Below, piece after piece: positions 55,297-63,428 of a stretch of DNA of 64,000 nt; within the stretch, counting starts at the first letter, position 1; each line of letters begins with the position of its first letter. The notes beneath the pieces are model-generated. The model saw nothing but the letters and a program-made list of their open reading frames with translations, made no database searches and had not been told where the DNA came from. The DNA is from Wocania_A sp965224845 (GTDB lineage Bacteria; Bacteroidota; Bacteroidia; Flavobacteriales; Flavobacteriaceae). The stretch lies in contig CBDDAJ010000024.1 in the NCBI GenBank assembly GCA_965224845.1, forward strand, positions 1 to 64,000, given 5' to 3'. A program made the translations under genes and the position numbers.

Positions 55297-56703
55297 TTAT
55301 TGTTTATATTTTAATATACGGTTAATGGCCTCCCATATATTCTTAGATGCCATTGTTGGTGTTTTCCCTACAACAATTTCAAACCATAGCTTCCCTTCAT
55401 TAACGTTTGAAAGTTTACCTTCTAAAATTTGCTTTACCAAACCTTCCAAATCATTTTTATCTGTACAAAAAATAGCTGCTTTATCACTTGGCATGCTTCT
55501 AAAATGCACATATTTATAATTTTGCCCAATATCTCGAATGCCTTTTTTTAATTGTGGCTGTTCATAATTATAATAAATACAGGGTTTGTTATGCGCTACA
55601 AAATCAAAAACTGTTGAGGAGCATACATTTGTTACAAATTCACTATGCTCACATATATTATACAGCATTTTAAAATCTTCTTTTTTAGGCAAAACCTGAT
55701 TCCATTGCTTGCCAACTTGTTTCCAGATAGGGTCGATAACTTTAATAATATCTTTATTAGCTTCAATAACTTTATCATATCTAGATGTAAAATCTACCGG
55801 ACATTTTCTGTAAATAATGCCAAGTTTATAGCCTTGTGTATTTAAGCTTCTTACTGCATTTGCTAAATCTCCTAAATAATACTGATCTAAAGGCGATGTT
55901 GTTTCGTCATCACCTGAATAGCAAATATATTTTGTATTGGCATCTAGATTATATTGCGCAAAAAAATCTGCTCTTGTCTGTTTTAATGAACTGTTAAAAT
56001 GAGGTTCAAACTGTGGCGTTCCTGTAACAATTACTTGTTCTTTTTTTACAAAAGGATAGTATTGCAAAACCTGTGCTTTCATTAAATCGCTCCACACAAA
56101 ATAATAATCGGTTTCAACTACTTGCATAGCCTTTGGCACATTATCCCAAGAATACACAAATGCAACTGTTGGTATTCCTAAATCTTTGGCGGCTAACAAT
56201 GCACTAATAGATTGTGTTGCACGTTGTGTAGTACAGAATACTAAATCGGGGTTATGTTCTTGTAATTGCTTTTTACAATATAAATATTTAGAATTTTTTC
56301 GCTCTAATCTGTTAATTTTTTTTCTAATACGCTCAATTCCTTTTTCTGAAGAATTTATACTAATCAATATTGAAATATAAGTACTCTTTATAGCATTTTT
56401 TAAGCCTTTGTAACTTAATGGAAATTTATATGTTGGATAAACAGTATCATTAAATTTTTCTTTAGAAACATTTAATTCGATACGTTTTCTAACTCGTGAA
56501 TAAATAGGAGTTAATGGGTGAATAGTATGGTTTTCAATTTTAACTTCATTAAAGCCTAGATTATCTTCTAAAGAAAAAACAGTATTATTCCAATAATGAA
56601 TATCAAATCCCATATCATCACCAATTGTTTTAAAATTTGTGAAAGCAAAATTTCTTAAACCAACACCATCAGGAAAAAAAACGAATACTTTTTTCTTCTT
56701 CAA
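55297..56703 (-). CDS. Probable GT-B-fold glycosyltransferase-like protein, unrecognised family
   Basis: 468 residues, no signal peptide. The N-terminus FVFFPDGVGLRNFAFTN and the central IPTVAFVYSWDNVPKAM suggest a GT-B or CDP-glycerol-transferase-like layout. The segment FVTNVCSSTVFDFVAHNKPC near residue 375 looks like the donor-site region of such enzymes. I do not know the exact family. Position between WbqC and NeuB suggests it transfers or matures a sugar made by this module. Confidence 0.65.
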   Translation of the reverse strand: MKKKKVFVFFPDGVGLRNFAFTNFKTIGDDMGFDIHYWNNTVFSLEDNLGFNEVKIENHTIHPLTPIYSRVRKRIELNVSKEKFNDTVYPTYKFPLSYKGLKNAIKSTYISILISINSSEKGIERIRKKINRLERKNSKYLYCKKQLQEHNPDLVFCTTQRATQSISALLAAKDLGIPTVAFVYSWDNVPKAMQVVETDYYFVWSDLMKAQVLQYYPFVKKEQVIVTGTPQFEPHFNSSLKQTRADFFAQYNLDANTKYICYSGDDETTSPLDQYYLGDLANAVRSLNTQGYKLGIIYRKCPVDFTSRYDKVIEANKDIIKVIDPIWKQVGKQWNQVLPKKEDFKMLYNICEHSEFVTNVCSSTVFDFVAHNKPCIYYNYEQPQLKKGIRDIGQNYKYVHFRSMPSDKAAIFCTDKNDLEGLVKQILEGKLSNVNEGKLWFEIVVGKTPTMASKNIWEAINRILKYKQ

Positions 56704-56710
56704 AATAAAA

Positions 56711-57586
56711 CTAGCCTTTTTGGTTTTTTAATTTATCTCGTTGAACTTGCTCTATGGGTAAAACATCTTGACTTTTAAAACTTAAGGCTTTGTATACTGC
56801 ATTTAAATCTCTTGATAGTTTACGCAAACCCATGGGCTCTAACGATGCAGCATGGTCTGTCCCTTTCCAAGTTCTATCTATGGTATAATGCCGTTCAATA
56901 ATATTTGCCCCTAAAGTATATGCTGCAACATCAACTGCTATTCCTAAATGATGACCAGAAAAACCAATATGCTTAACTCTATTTTTATATTTCTCAATAA
57001 GGAGGTTTATATCTAAAAGACACACATCTTTAAACGGAACCGGATACCCTGAGGTGCAATTATAAAGTACCAAATCTTTATTTCTATTATATTTTTGGAA
57101 AAGTTGTACCAAATCCTCAATTTCATCCTTAGTTGTCATTCCTGTTGAAATATGGATTTCTCCTTTATAGTTTTCGCATAACCATATTAGCATAGCAACA
57201 TTGTTATTACAAGCTGATGGGATTTTAATAAAATCTGGATTTAGTGATGTAATTTCTTTTGCAGAAGTTACATCCCAAACCGAAGTTGAATATACAATGC
57301 CTATATCTTCACAGTATTGTTTTAGTTTAGCATGTTGTGTTACATCAAACTCTAAAAACTCTCTATGAGCACCATAAGTTTCGCCATAAGAATTCACAGG
57401 GTTTGGATGTGGTTGATTATATTGTTCTTCAGTTAAAAGCTCTTTATTATTTCGCTTTTGGAACTTTACAGCATCCGCATTACAAAATATTTTCGCAACT
57501 TTTATGAGTTCCTTTGCTATTTCAAAATCGCCTTTATGATTGCATCCAATTTCTGCAATAACATAGGGTTTTTTATACAAATTCAT
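56711..57586 (-). CDS. NeuB-family nonulosonate (sialic-acid-type) synthase lacking the SAF domain
   Basis: 291 residues covering only the TIM-barrel part. Motifs: VIAEIGCNHKGDFEIAKELI, FIKIPSACNNN, ISTGMTTKDEI, NCTSGYPVPF and NIIERHYTIDRTWKGTDHAA. The usual C-terminal antifreeze-like SAF domain of about 60 residues is absent. The segment SYGETYGAHREFLEF resembles animal sialic-acid-9-phosphate synthase (NANS) more than E. coli NeuB. It condenses phosphoenolpyruvate with an amino- or neutral hexose, possibly as the 6-phosphate. It is 17 bases from the CMP-sugar synthetase gene. Confidence 0.88.
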   Translation of the reverse strand: MNLYKKPYVIAEIGCNHKGDFEIAKELIKVAKIFCNADAVKFQKRNNKELLTEEQYNQPHPNPVNSYGETYGAHREFLEFDVTQHAKLKQYCEDIGIVYSTSVWDVTSAKEITSLNPDFIKIPSACNNNVAMLIWLCENYKGEIHISTGMTTKDEIEDLVQLFQKYNRNKDLVLYNCTSGYPVPFKDVCLLDINLLIEKYKNRVKHIGFSGHHLGIAVDVAAYTLGANIIERHYTIDRTWKGTDHAASLEPMGLRKLSRDLNAVYKALSFKSQDVLPIEQVQRDKLKNQKG

Positions 57587-57603
57587 GATTTTTTAGTTAG
57601 GGC

Positions 57604-58758
57604 TTAAAATCGTTTATTATACTTCATTATAAAATCGCAGGCTTCTCTAATTGCACCAGCACCAGAATTTTTAGAAAGCACCACATCGGCGTGCTGCTTT
57701 ACAACAGGCGTTGCGTTATTTGGTGATAATGACCATCCTACACTACAAATATTTGTTAAATCGTTTACATCATCACCAATATAAGCAAAAGTATTTATTG
57801 ATAGGTTCTGCTCTTCCAAAATATGTTGCAATAAACTGTATTTATCTTTCACTCCTAAATAGACATTTTCTATTTTAAGTTTTTGCATACGTTTTGCAAC
57901 AAGCTCAGACTGCTCTGATGTCATAACCAAAACCTCAACATTAAATTGTCTTAAAATCTCTAATCCCATTCCATCACGCATATCAAAGTTTTTCGATAAT
58001 TCCCCACCTTTTGAATAGGCAATAGTTCCATCAGTAAAAACACCATCAACATCTAACACAAAGTGCGTTATTTTATCTGGATTCCTTTCACGCTTTTGCC
58101 GTTCTATAAGCAAACGCTCCACTACTAACCAATCGGTTTCAGAATCAATTTCGTGCAATGACTCTTCGCCCATTAGCACAGTTGCTACTTTATTTCCTAA
58201 TCGGTTTTTAGTTTGTTGTAAGCTTGTTTTTGTTGTTGTATATACGGCTCCGTTTTCAACTAATATCCCATCAAAATCTTGGCGTCTTGGTCTTTCTTGC
58301 GGATTATAATTTATTGAATTACCATCTTTATCCCATAAAAAACGATGTGTTTTTACTACTGTTAAAGCAGAATCATATCCATCACTTAGCTTATCTAAAC
58401 ATGCATTTATGTTTTCTCTTTTTGTAAAAGGTGAAGTGGCCTGCAATAAACAAAACACATCAAAATTAAAGTTTATAGATTCACAAAATTCTAACATAGC
58501 AAACTCAGTTGAAGCGGTATCACTAGCGCTTTCTTCACTACGTAAAAATGCTTTTACCTTATCAGTCCAATGGTATTCTTTTTCAATAAAATCTATAATA
58601 CTTTGGTCATCTGTGTAAACGTAAATCTCATCGAGGTTAGAAAAAACAGATTCGCCTAAAACCCAGGTAAACAATGGCCTACCAACCATTTTACGTTTAT
58701 TTTTATTTATTATACCTTTAGATCCTTTTCGCAGTGGTATAAAGCCAATTTTCTTCAT
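57604..58758 (-). CDS. CMP-nonulosonate synthetase fused to a KdsC-like HAD phosphatase
   Basis: 384 residues. Residues 1-225 are the acylneuraminate cytidylyltransferase (FIPLRKGSKGIINKNKRKMV, LLQATSPF, HEIDSETDWLVVE). Residues 230-384 are a HAD phosphatase with FVLDVDGVFTDGT, MTSEQSELVAKRM, and YIGDDVNDL; the acid nucleophile pattern DxD is intact. The same order is seen in animal CMAS. It would remove a phosphate from a nonulosonate-9-phosphate and attach CMP. First gene of the 22-gene minus-strand operon, with a promoter just upstream. Confidence 0.92.
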   Translation of the reverse strand: MKKIGFIPLRKGSKGIINKNKRKMVGRPLFTWVLGESVFSNLDEIYVYTDDQSIIDFIEKEYHWTDKVKAFLRSEESASDTASTEFAMLEFCESINFNFDVFCLLQATSPFTKRENINACLDKLSDGYDSALTVVKTHRFLWDKDGNSINYNPQERPRRQDFDGILVENGAVYTTTKTSLQQTKNRLGNKVATVLMGEESLHEIDSETDWLVVERLLIERQKRERNPDKITHFVLDVDGVFTDGTIAYSKGGELSKNFDMRDGMGLEILRQFNVEVLVMTSEQSELVAKRMQKLKIENVYLGVKDKYSLLQHILEEQNLSINTFAYIGDDVNDLTNICSVGWSLSPNNATPVVKQHADVVLSKNSGAGAIREACDFIMKYNKRF

Positions 58759-58781
58759 TCAATCTTAAATTGTGAGTTTCG

Positions 58782-58814
58782 CTAAAATACACATTTTTTA
58801 AGATGAAATAACAA
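58782..58814 (-). promoter_or_regulatory. Probable promoter of the 22-gene polysaccharide operon
   Basis: Minus-strand TTG at 58814-58812 and TATTTTAG at 58789-58782 are 22 bases apart, near the flavobacterial consensus (TTG, TAnnTTTG; last bases differ). The CMP-synthetase ATG is 24 bases further. Confidence 0.45.
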
Positions 58815-58840
58815 AGAAACAGGCAAAAGGTATTTTTGAT

Positions 58841-58848
58841 TACTTTTG
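58841..58848 (+). promoter_or_regulatory. -7 box of the plus-strand GT-C-like gene
   Basis: TACTTTTG is an exact TAnnTTTG box 24 bases before the ATG at 58872. The -33 TTG is not clear. Confidence 0.5.
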
Positions 58849-58871
58849 AAAATCTTTAATTTTAAAGCTAA

Positions 58872-60188
58872 ATGCTAAAAACCTTATTTTACAAACTTAT
58901 ATCTGTAAAAACGCTGTTTATTACTGCTTTTACAACTACGCTTTTACATTTTATTTTAAAAACGCATATTTTTATAAATTATAAAAGTCCTATTGGGGAT
59001 GAATTGAGTTTTTTAGATGTTTTTGCTAATATTGAAAACTATGGTTTTTTTAACACCTGGAGTTCCGGAAACTTCTCCCCCGTCTTCTATTTAATTGCAT
59101 ATCCTATTAATTTTTTATTTAACAATCCATTAATCGCGTTTAGATTTATTTCTACATCTGCAACTATACTCTCATTATACCTGCTATATAATTTTGGTAA
59201 GTATAAATTAAAACTAAGCGGCATGTATTTTAATTCTGCGCTACTATTTATTGGTTCTTTTTTAGCTTATAGAATATATTGGCAAGGCATAAACGACAGC
59301 CTATTTCATCTATTAATCATTCTTTCATTTTTTTGCATCTACAATATATTTCACAGCAATAAGGTTAATAAAAACTTAATACTACTGGGGCTAATCATTG
59401 GGTTATTAATTGGCACACGCCTATTAGCGTTTTTAGTTATTCCAGGTTATATATTCTTTTTTTATAAGCATATTAAACATATATTAATTGTTGGCACAAT
59501 TGCTTTAATTATGGGACTATTACTCCATGCGCCATCATTATATCATACTAAAACATTTTCCAGTGTGGATAAAAACCCAAAAAGTGGACTAACCTGGATT
59601 CAAAAAAATTATTTGTCGCAACAATATATTTATGAAGGGAAAATAAAAAAAGGGGCTCGTGTTACCTGGGGTGAACTTGAAGATTATATTGCTATTAATG
59701 GCACAAAAAGTTTACCAAATTCTTTCTCTGAAACTGTTGCAAAAAACCCAAAATGGGTTTTAAAAGAATTAGTTAACGATTTCTGGTATTCTATAAGACA
59801 TATCTATTGGAAAACTTTTGGCTTAGGTATTTTATTGCTAATTGCTTTTAGTTTTTATGGGTTTAAAAACCCAAAACAAGTGACTAGTGACTTTAAGCTT
59901 ACGCACCAACTATTAAACTTTTTTTGGTTGCACACATTCTTTATATCATTAGTCGTTTTAACTAAAATTGAAGTGCGTTGGTATACTGCTTTTATCTATT
60001 TAGGTATTTTATTATTCCATCAAATATTACAATACTTCAAACCTTTCTTAAGGTTTCCAAGGCGTACCATTTTTCTTCAACTAAACTATATAATTCTTTT
60101 ATTTTTTCAATTGGATTTTATTTTAACAGACAGAAATATACTAAGTGATTTTTTAAGAACCTACTTAAAAGGGGTCAATCTATTTTAA
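58872..60188 (+). CDS. GT-C-like multi-spanning glycosyltransferase (paralogue of the gene at 49174)
   Basis: 438 residues with about ten to twelve transmembrane helices. The first loop has YKSPIGDELSFLDVFAN with the Asp-Glu pair typical of GT-C enzymes. The long loop has GKIKKGARVTWGELEDYIAI and NGTKSLPNSFSE, and a later TKIEVRWYTAFIYL. The minus-strand gene at 49174 has matching GDEALF, KKGSHPTW and ELRW. It is the only plus-strand gene in the 35-64 kb locus and has its own -7 box. Its end overlaps the GT4 gene at 60175 by 14 bases. Probably adds a side-chain sugar from a polyprenyl carrier. Confidence 0.78.
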   Translation: MLKTLFYKLISVKTLFITAFTTTLLHFILKTHIFINYKSPIGDELSFLDVFANIENYGFFNTWSSGNFSPVFYLIAYPINFLFNNPLIAFRFISTSATILSLYLLYNFGKYKLKLSGMYFNSALLFIGSFLAYRIYWQGINDSLFHLLIILSFFCIYNIFHSNKVNKNLILLGLIIGLLIGTRLLAFLVIPGYIFFFYKHIKHILIVGTIALIMGLLLHAPSLYHTKTFSSVDKNPKSGLTWIQKNYLSQQYIYEGKIKKGARVTWGELEDYIAINGTKSLPNSFSETVAKNPKWVLKELVNDFWYSIRHIYWKTFGLGILLLIAFSFYGFKNPKQVTSDFKLTHQLLNFFWLHTFFISLVVLTKIEVRWYTAFIYLGILLFHQILQYFKPFLRFPRRTIFLQLNYIILLFFQLDFILTDRNILSDFLRTYLKGVNLF

Positions 60189-61326
60189 TACTATTGTAGG
60201 CTTCCAGAACTTTAGCTTTTATTAAGGACCTTTCAAATTGAGGTTTTACTTTATTTTGATTTATTAGAAATGCATTTTTAATCATTGTATCATCCTCTAA
60301 AGCATTCAAAATTAATTCACCAATATTATTTATATGGTTACAGTCTTCAATTAACAATCCGTTTTTATTATGTATTATAATTTCAGCAGAAGCATTTCCT
60401 GGGTTAGATTGTATAGGAAAAGCTCCTTGCGCAATGGCTTCTAAAAGTGTATTTGGCATACCATCAGAATCACTGTTTCCTATATATATCAAAGCTTTTC
60501 CCATTAGTTTTAAAACTTCTTTATGAGGCAAAAAACTTCGTCTAGAAAACCATTTAATATTTAAGTTATTAAATAGCTTTTCTTTTTCTATAAACGCTTC
60601 AACCTCATCATCAGTACCAAAAACAATAATTTTATAATCTTTAATTTTATTAGATATAAGCTGCAAAGCTTTTAAAACTTCTATGGCTTTACCAGAACGA
60701 CCTTGATAGCCTTTTACCAAAATTGTTTTCCGTTTTAAAACAGGTTTTATATACCTATTAAACACATTATAATTAAAACCGCCTCCACCAGGAAATGTTC
60801 CTAATACATGCCCTTTAAACCCTAATTCTTTTGCAATCTTAATATCACGTTTACAATCAGTAATTAAGTAATTTACCCTAGGCAGAACCTTTAAAATATC
60901 ACGTTTAAATTTTGGCACATTTCTATAATAATACAAATCACTTCCCCATGAAGAATATATCCAAGGCAAATTATAATGCGCTTGCATAACTTTCAGAATA
61001 GGTGTACAAGAAACGTATAATACAATACTATGCACGACATCTGGTTTTACCTCTTCAATAACTTTCCTGAATGCTTTTTCTGTATTATGCTCTATTAAAA
61101 AACTAAATTTCTTATACAAAAAGGGCAAATGCTTTTTAAAAAAATGCCTGCCTTTTAAATTTGGATATTTTTGTTTCCAACCTGTAATTTGTTTTACCCA
61201 AGGTAAGCGTGCAGCTTTATTACCATCTAAAATATTAAACCAATACACATCGTGCCCAGCATCTTTAAGTTGCTCTGTCCACCGTATAAAATGAATGGAA
61301 TTCATAGACACCAAAAGGATTTTCAT
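60175..61326 (-). CDS. Glycosyltransferase, GT4 family
   Basis: 383 residues, GT-B fold. Donor-domain segment: SDSDGMPNTLLEAIAQGAFP, with E-x7-E type spacing, then GNASAEIIIHNKNGLLIED. N-terminal MKILLVSMNSIHFIRWTEQL. Last gene of the right-hand minus-strand unit, 5 bases from the GT2 gene. Sugar unknown. Confidence 0.9.
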   Translation of the reverse strand: MKILLVSMNSIHFIRWTEQLKDAGHDVYWFNILDGNKAARLPWVKQITGWKQKYPNLKGRHFFKKHLPFLYKKFSFLIEHNTEKAFRKVIEEVKPDVVHSIVLYVSCTPILKVMQAHYNLPWIYSSWGSDLYYYRNVPKFKRDILKVLPRVNYLITDCKRDIKIAKELGFKGHVLGTFPGGGGFNYNVFNRYIKPVLKRKTILVKGYQGRSGKAIEVLKALQLISNKIKDYKIIVFGTDDEVEAFIEKEKLFNNLNIKWFSRRSFLPHKEVLKLMGKALIYIGNSDSDGMPNTLLEAIAQGAFPIQSNPGNASAEIIIHNKNGLLIEDCNHINNIGELILNALEDDTMIKNAFLINQNKVKPQFERSLIKAKVLEAYNSIKID

Positions 61327-61331
61327 AAAAA

Positions 61332-62399
61332 TTACAACTTAATGGTTAGGCTAATGGTTTGATTTTTTAGATGATATTGAAAATTATAAGGTCTGTTTCT
61401 CAAGTTATTAATAATCGTTTCTAAAAGCATATTATTAATACTTTGCATATTAAAAAACTGAATTGTTTTTTTTCCTACCAAACCTTTAACTGTTTCTTTT
61501 AATGACCTATAAGCTTCGTGTTCGTTAATATTAACTTGTATTACTTTATTATCTTCTGTTAGTAATATATTATTTATAAAAGCTTTAATTTCTGATGCTT
61601 TATTAGTTAAATTAAACTGTAAATCGGTTTTATTTAAATCATCATAATCTTTATCATGGTATTCTCCATAAGGAAATCTTAAGTTGGCTTTTACGCTTTT
61701 TGTGTGTTGCTTTAACTTTAAATACTCATGATTTATTTGCTCTAATGATGAATGAAAAGGTGCAATATCGTTTTTTGTTCTGTAGTTTTTAGCATGCCAT
61801 TGATGCAGTATTAAAACCTGGTCTGTATAAAAGCTTATATTAAAACCAGCATGTTTTAATCTTACGTGTACATCTGTATCTTCTGTTCCCCATCCATGAT
61901 AAAACTCATCATAACCATTTATTGACTTTAAAACATTAGTGTTATATAATGTCATTCCTGTTGCGTCTTCGTTCGATTTAAAACTTATTTTATAATCATT
62001 AAAAGGCTTTTTCCTTTTCGATTCAGTTTCGGATAAAAACCCAACTTGAAAATACGTAACAGCTTTTTCACTTTGTAGATGAATTAGAGTTTCAATAAAA
62101 TTTGAGTGATAGATCATATCAATATCTCCAACAAAAAAAGAAGATGTTGTGCATGGTTTTAAAACAACATTTATTGCTCTAGATTTACACCATAATTGTT
62201 GTTGTGTTTTGCATTGCATTAGCTTTACAAAACTATATCTCGAAACCAATGCTGATAATTTGTTTTTATAAGCTTCAACACTTCCATAATCAACTAACAC
62301 AACTTTAAACTTGGTATTTGTTTGATTTTGAAAACTATCTAAACAGTTTTCCACTATTTGCAAATCTCTATTTCGATATGTAAGTACAATAGTTATCAA
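61332..62399 (-). CDS. Glycosyltransferase GT2 with a galactosyltransferase-like C-terminal half
   Basis: 355 residues. The GT-A domain opens with ITIVLTYRNRDLQIVENCLD, has SSFFVGDIDMIYHSNF as metal motif and GYDEFYHGWGTEDTDVHVRL, which resembles the GT7/galactosyltransferase C-terminal motif. Such enzymes often add galactose, N-acetylgalactosamine or a related sugar. Residues from about 240 are an extra helical region of unknown role. It abuts the next gene without a gap. Confidence 0.88.
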   Translation of the reverse strand: MITIVLTYRNRDLQIVENCLDSFQNQTNTKFKVVLVDYGSVEAYKNKLSALVSRYSFVKLMQCKTQQQLWCKSRAINVVLKPCTTSSFFVGDIDMIYHSNFIETLIHLQSEKAVTYFQVGFLSETESKRKKPFNDYKISFKSNEDATGMTLYNTNVLKSINGYDEFYHGWGTEDTDVHVRLKHAGFNISFYTDQVLILHQWHAKNYRTKNDIAPFHSSLEQINHEYLKLKQHTKSVKANLRFPYGEYHDKDYDDLNKTDLQFNLTNKASEIKAFINNILLTEDNKVIQVNINEHEAYRSLKETVKGLVGKKTIQFFNMQSINNMLLETIINNLRNRPYNFQYHLKNQTISLTIKL

Positions 62400-63428
62400 T
62401 TACGATAAGTAGTTTTTAATTTGTTCTGCATTCAATCCTTTCTTTCTAAATATCCACTCTTTAAAGCGCTTTATTGTAAACAGTTTTTTAAATATTTTTT
62501 CTGATATGAAATAATCTATTTCATTTGATTTTAAAACTTTTAAGTCTTTAAAATCTTGATACACTTTAGACTGGGTACTTAAATTAACATAAACTTCCTC
62601 CATCCAAGGCTCTAAGGTGTTTCCCATATGATATGCATAATTATCATTTGTAGATAATCTAAAACCTCCCATCTTTAAAACAGGTTCGTCATTATACTTA
62701 AATTCACTATCGCCACCCAGAACATAGATACTGTTCTTGCTAGGTAATTTATTAAAAACTTCGCGCTTATATGTGCCCACAAAATGTGAAGCGCCAACAA
62801 CTGCAACCGTATTGTTTTTTCCTTTTAGAGTTGCAATAACATCTTTATATTTAGTATCTAACCACGGCCAACCAATACTATTAGCAAAACGCGTCATGGC
62901 TTTTGGATTTTTTACGGAAGTAAACTTTAATTTATTCGAAAATAAATAACGTATCCATATATTACTTGTTAATCTTAAATGCGTACGGAATACTGGAACT
63001 GGGCAAACCATTCCTGCCTTTGGAAATGCTTTAAAAACATTTAATACTTCATTTTCCCAATTGTTTAAAAATAGAACATCGGAATCAGTGATTGTTATTA
63101 AACGCTCGGTTGCTGTTTTTAGCGCTTTTAGCATACAGTTTATTTTACCAATATTATCCCTTTCCAAAATCAGTTCATCAATATGCTTTGCTTTATATAA
63201 CTTGATTAGTTTTGCATGGACGCTAGGTGAGCTTCCGCCACTTATAACCGAGACCTTTATTGGTGAAATTGCGGTTTTAAGAATGGAAAACAAACACATT
63301 TCAAAAACTTCAAAAGACTCTTTATAATAACCTGTTTCGTCTGGAATATATAAAGGCATTATAACTCTGTGCGAACAAGGCTTGATATCTACTAGTTTGT
63401 CTTTTGATATGTTTTCACCTTTTCTCAT
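62400..63428 (-). CDS. Glycosyltransferase, GT2-like
   Basis: 342 residues, GT-A type. The N-terminal region VIMPLYIPDETGYYKESFEV, then LITITDSDVLFLNNWENEVL (DxD-type metal motif) and VVGASHFVGTYKREVF, fit family 2. Specificity unknown. It overlaps the pyruvyl transferase gene by 4 bases, so translation is probably coupled. Confidence 0.85.
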   Translation of the reverse strand: MRKGENISKDKLVDIKPCSHRVIMPLYIPDETGYYKESFEVFEMCLFSILKTAISPIKVSVISGGSSPSVHAKLIKLYKAKHIDELILERDNIGKINCMLKALKTATERLITITDSDVLFLNNWENEVLNVFKAFPKAGMVCPVPVFRTHLRLTSNIWIRYLFSNKLKFTSVKNPKAMTRFANSIGWPWLDTKYKDVIATLKGKNNTVAVVGASHFVGTYKREVFNKLPSKNSIYVLGGDSEFKYNDEPVLKMGGFRLSTNDNYAYHMGNTLEPWMEEVYVNLSTQSKVYQDFKDLKVLKSNEIDYFISEKIFKKLFTIKRFKEWIFRKKGLNAEQIKNYLS

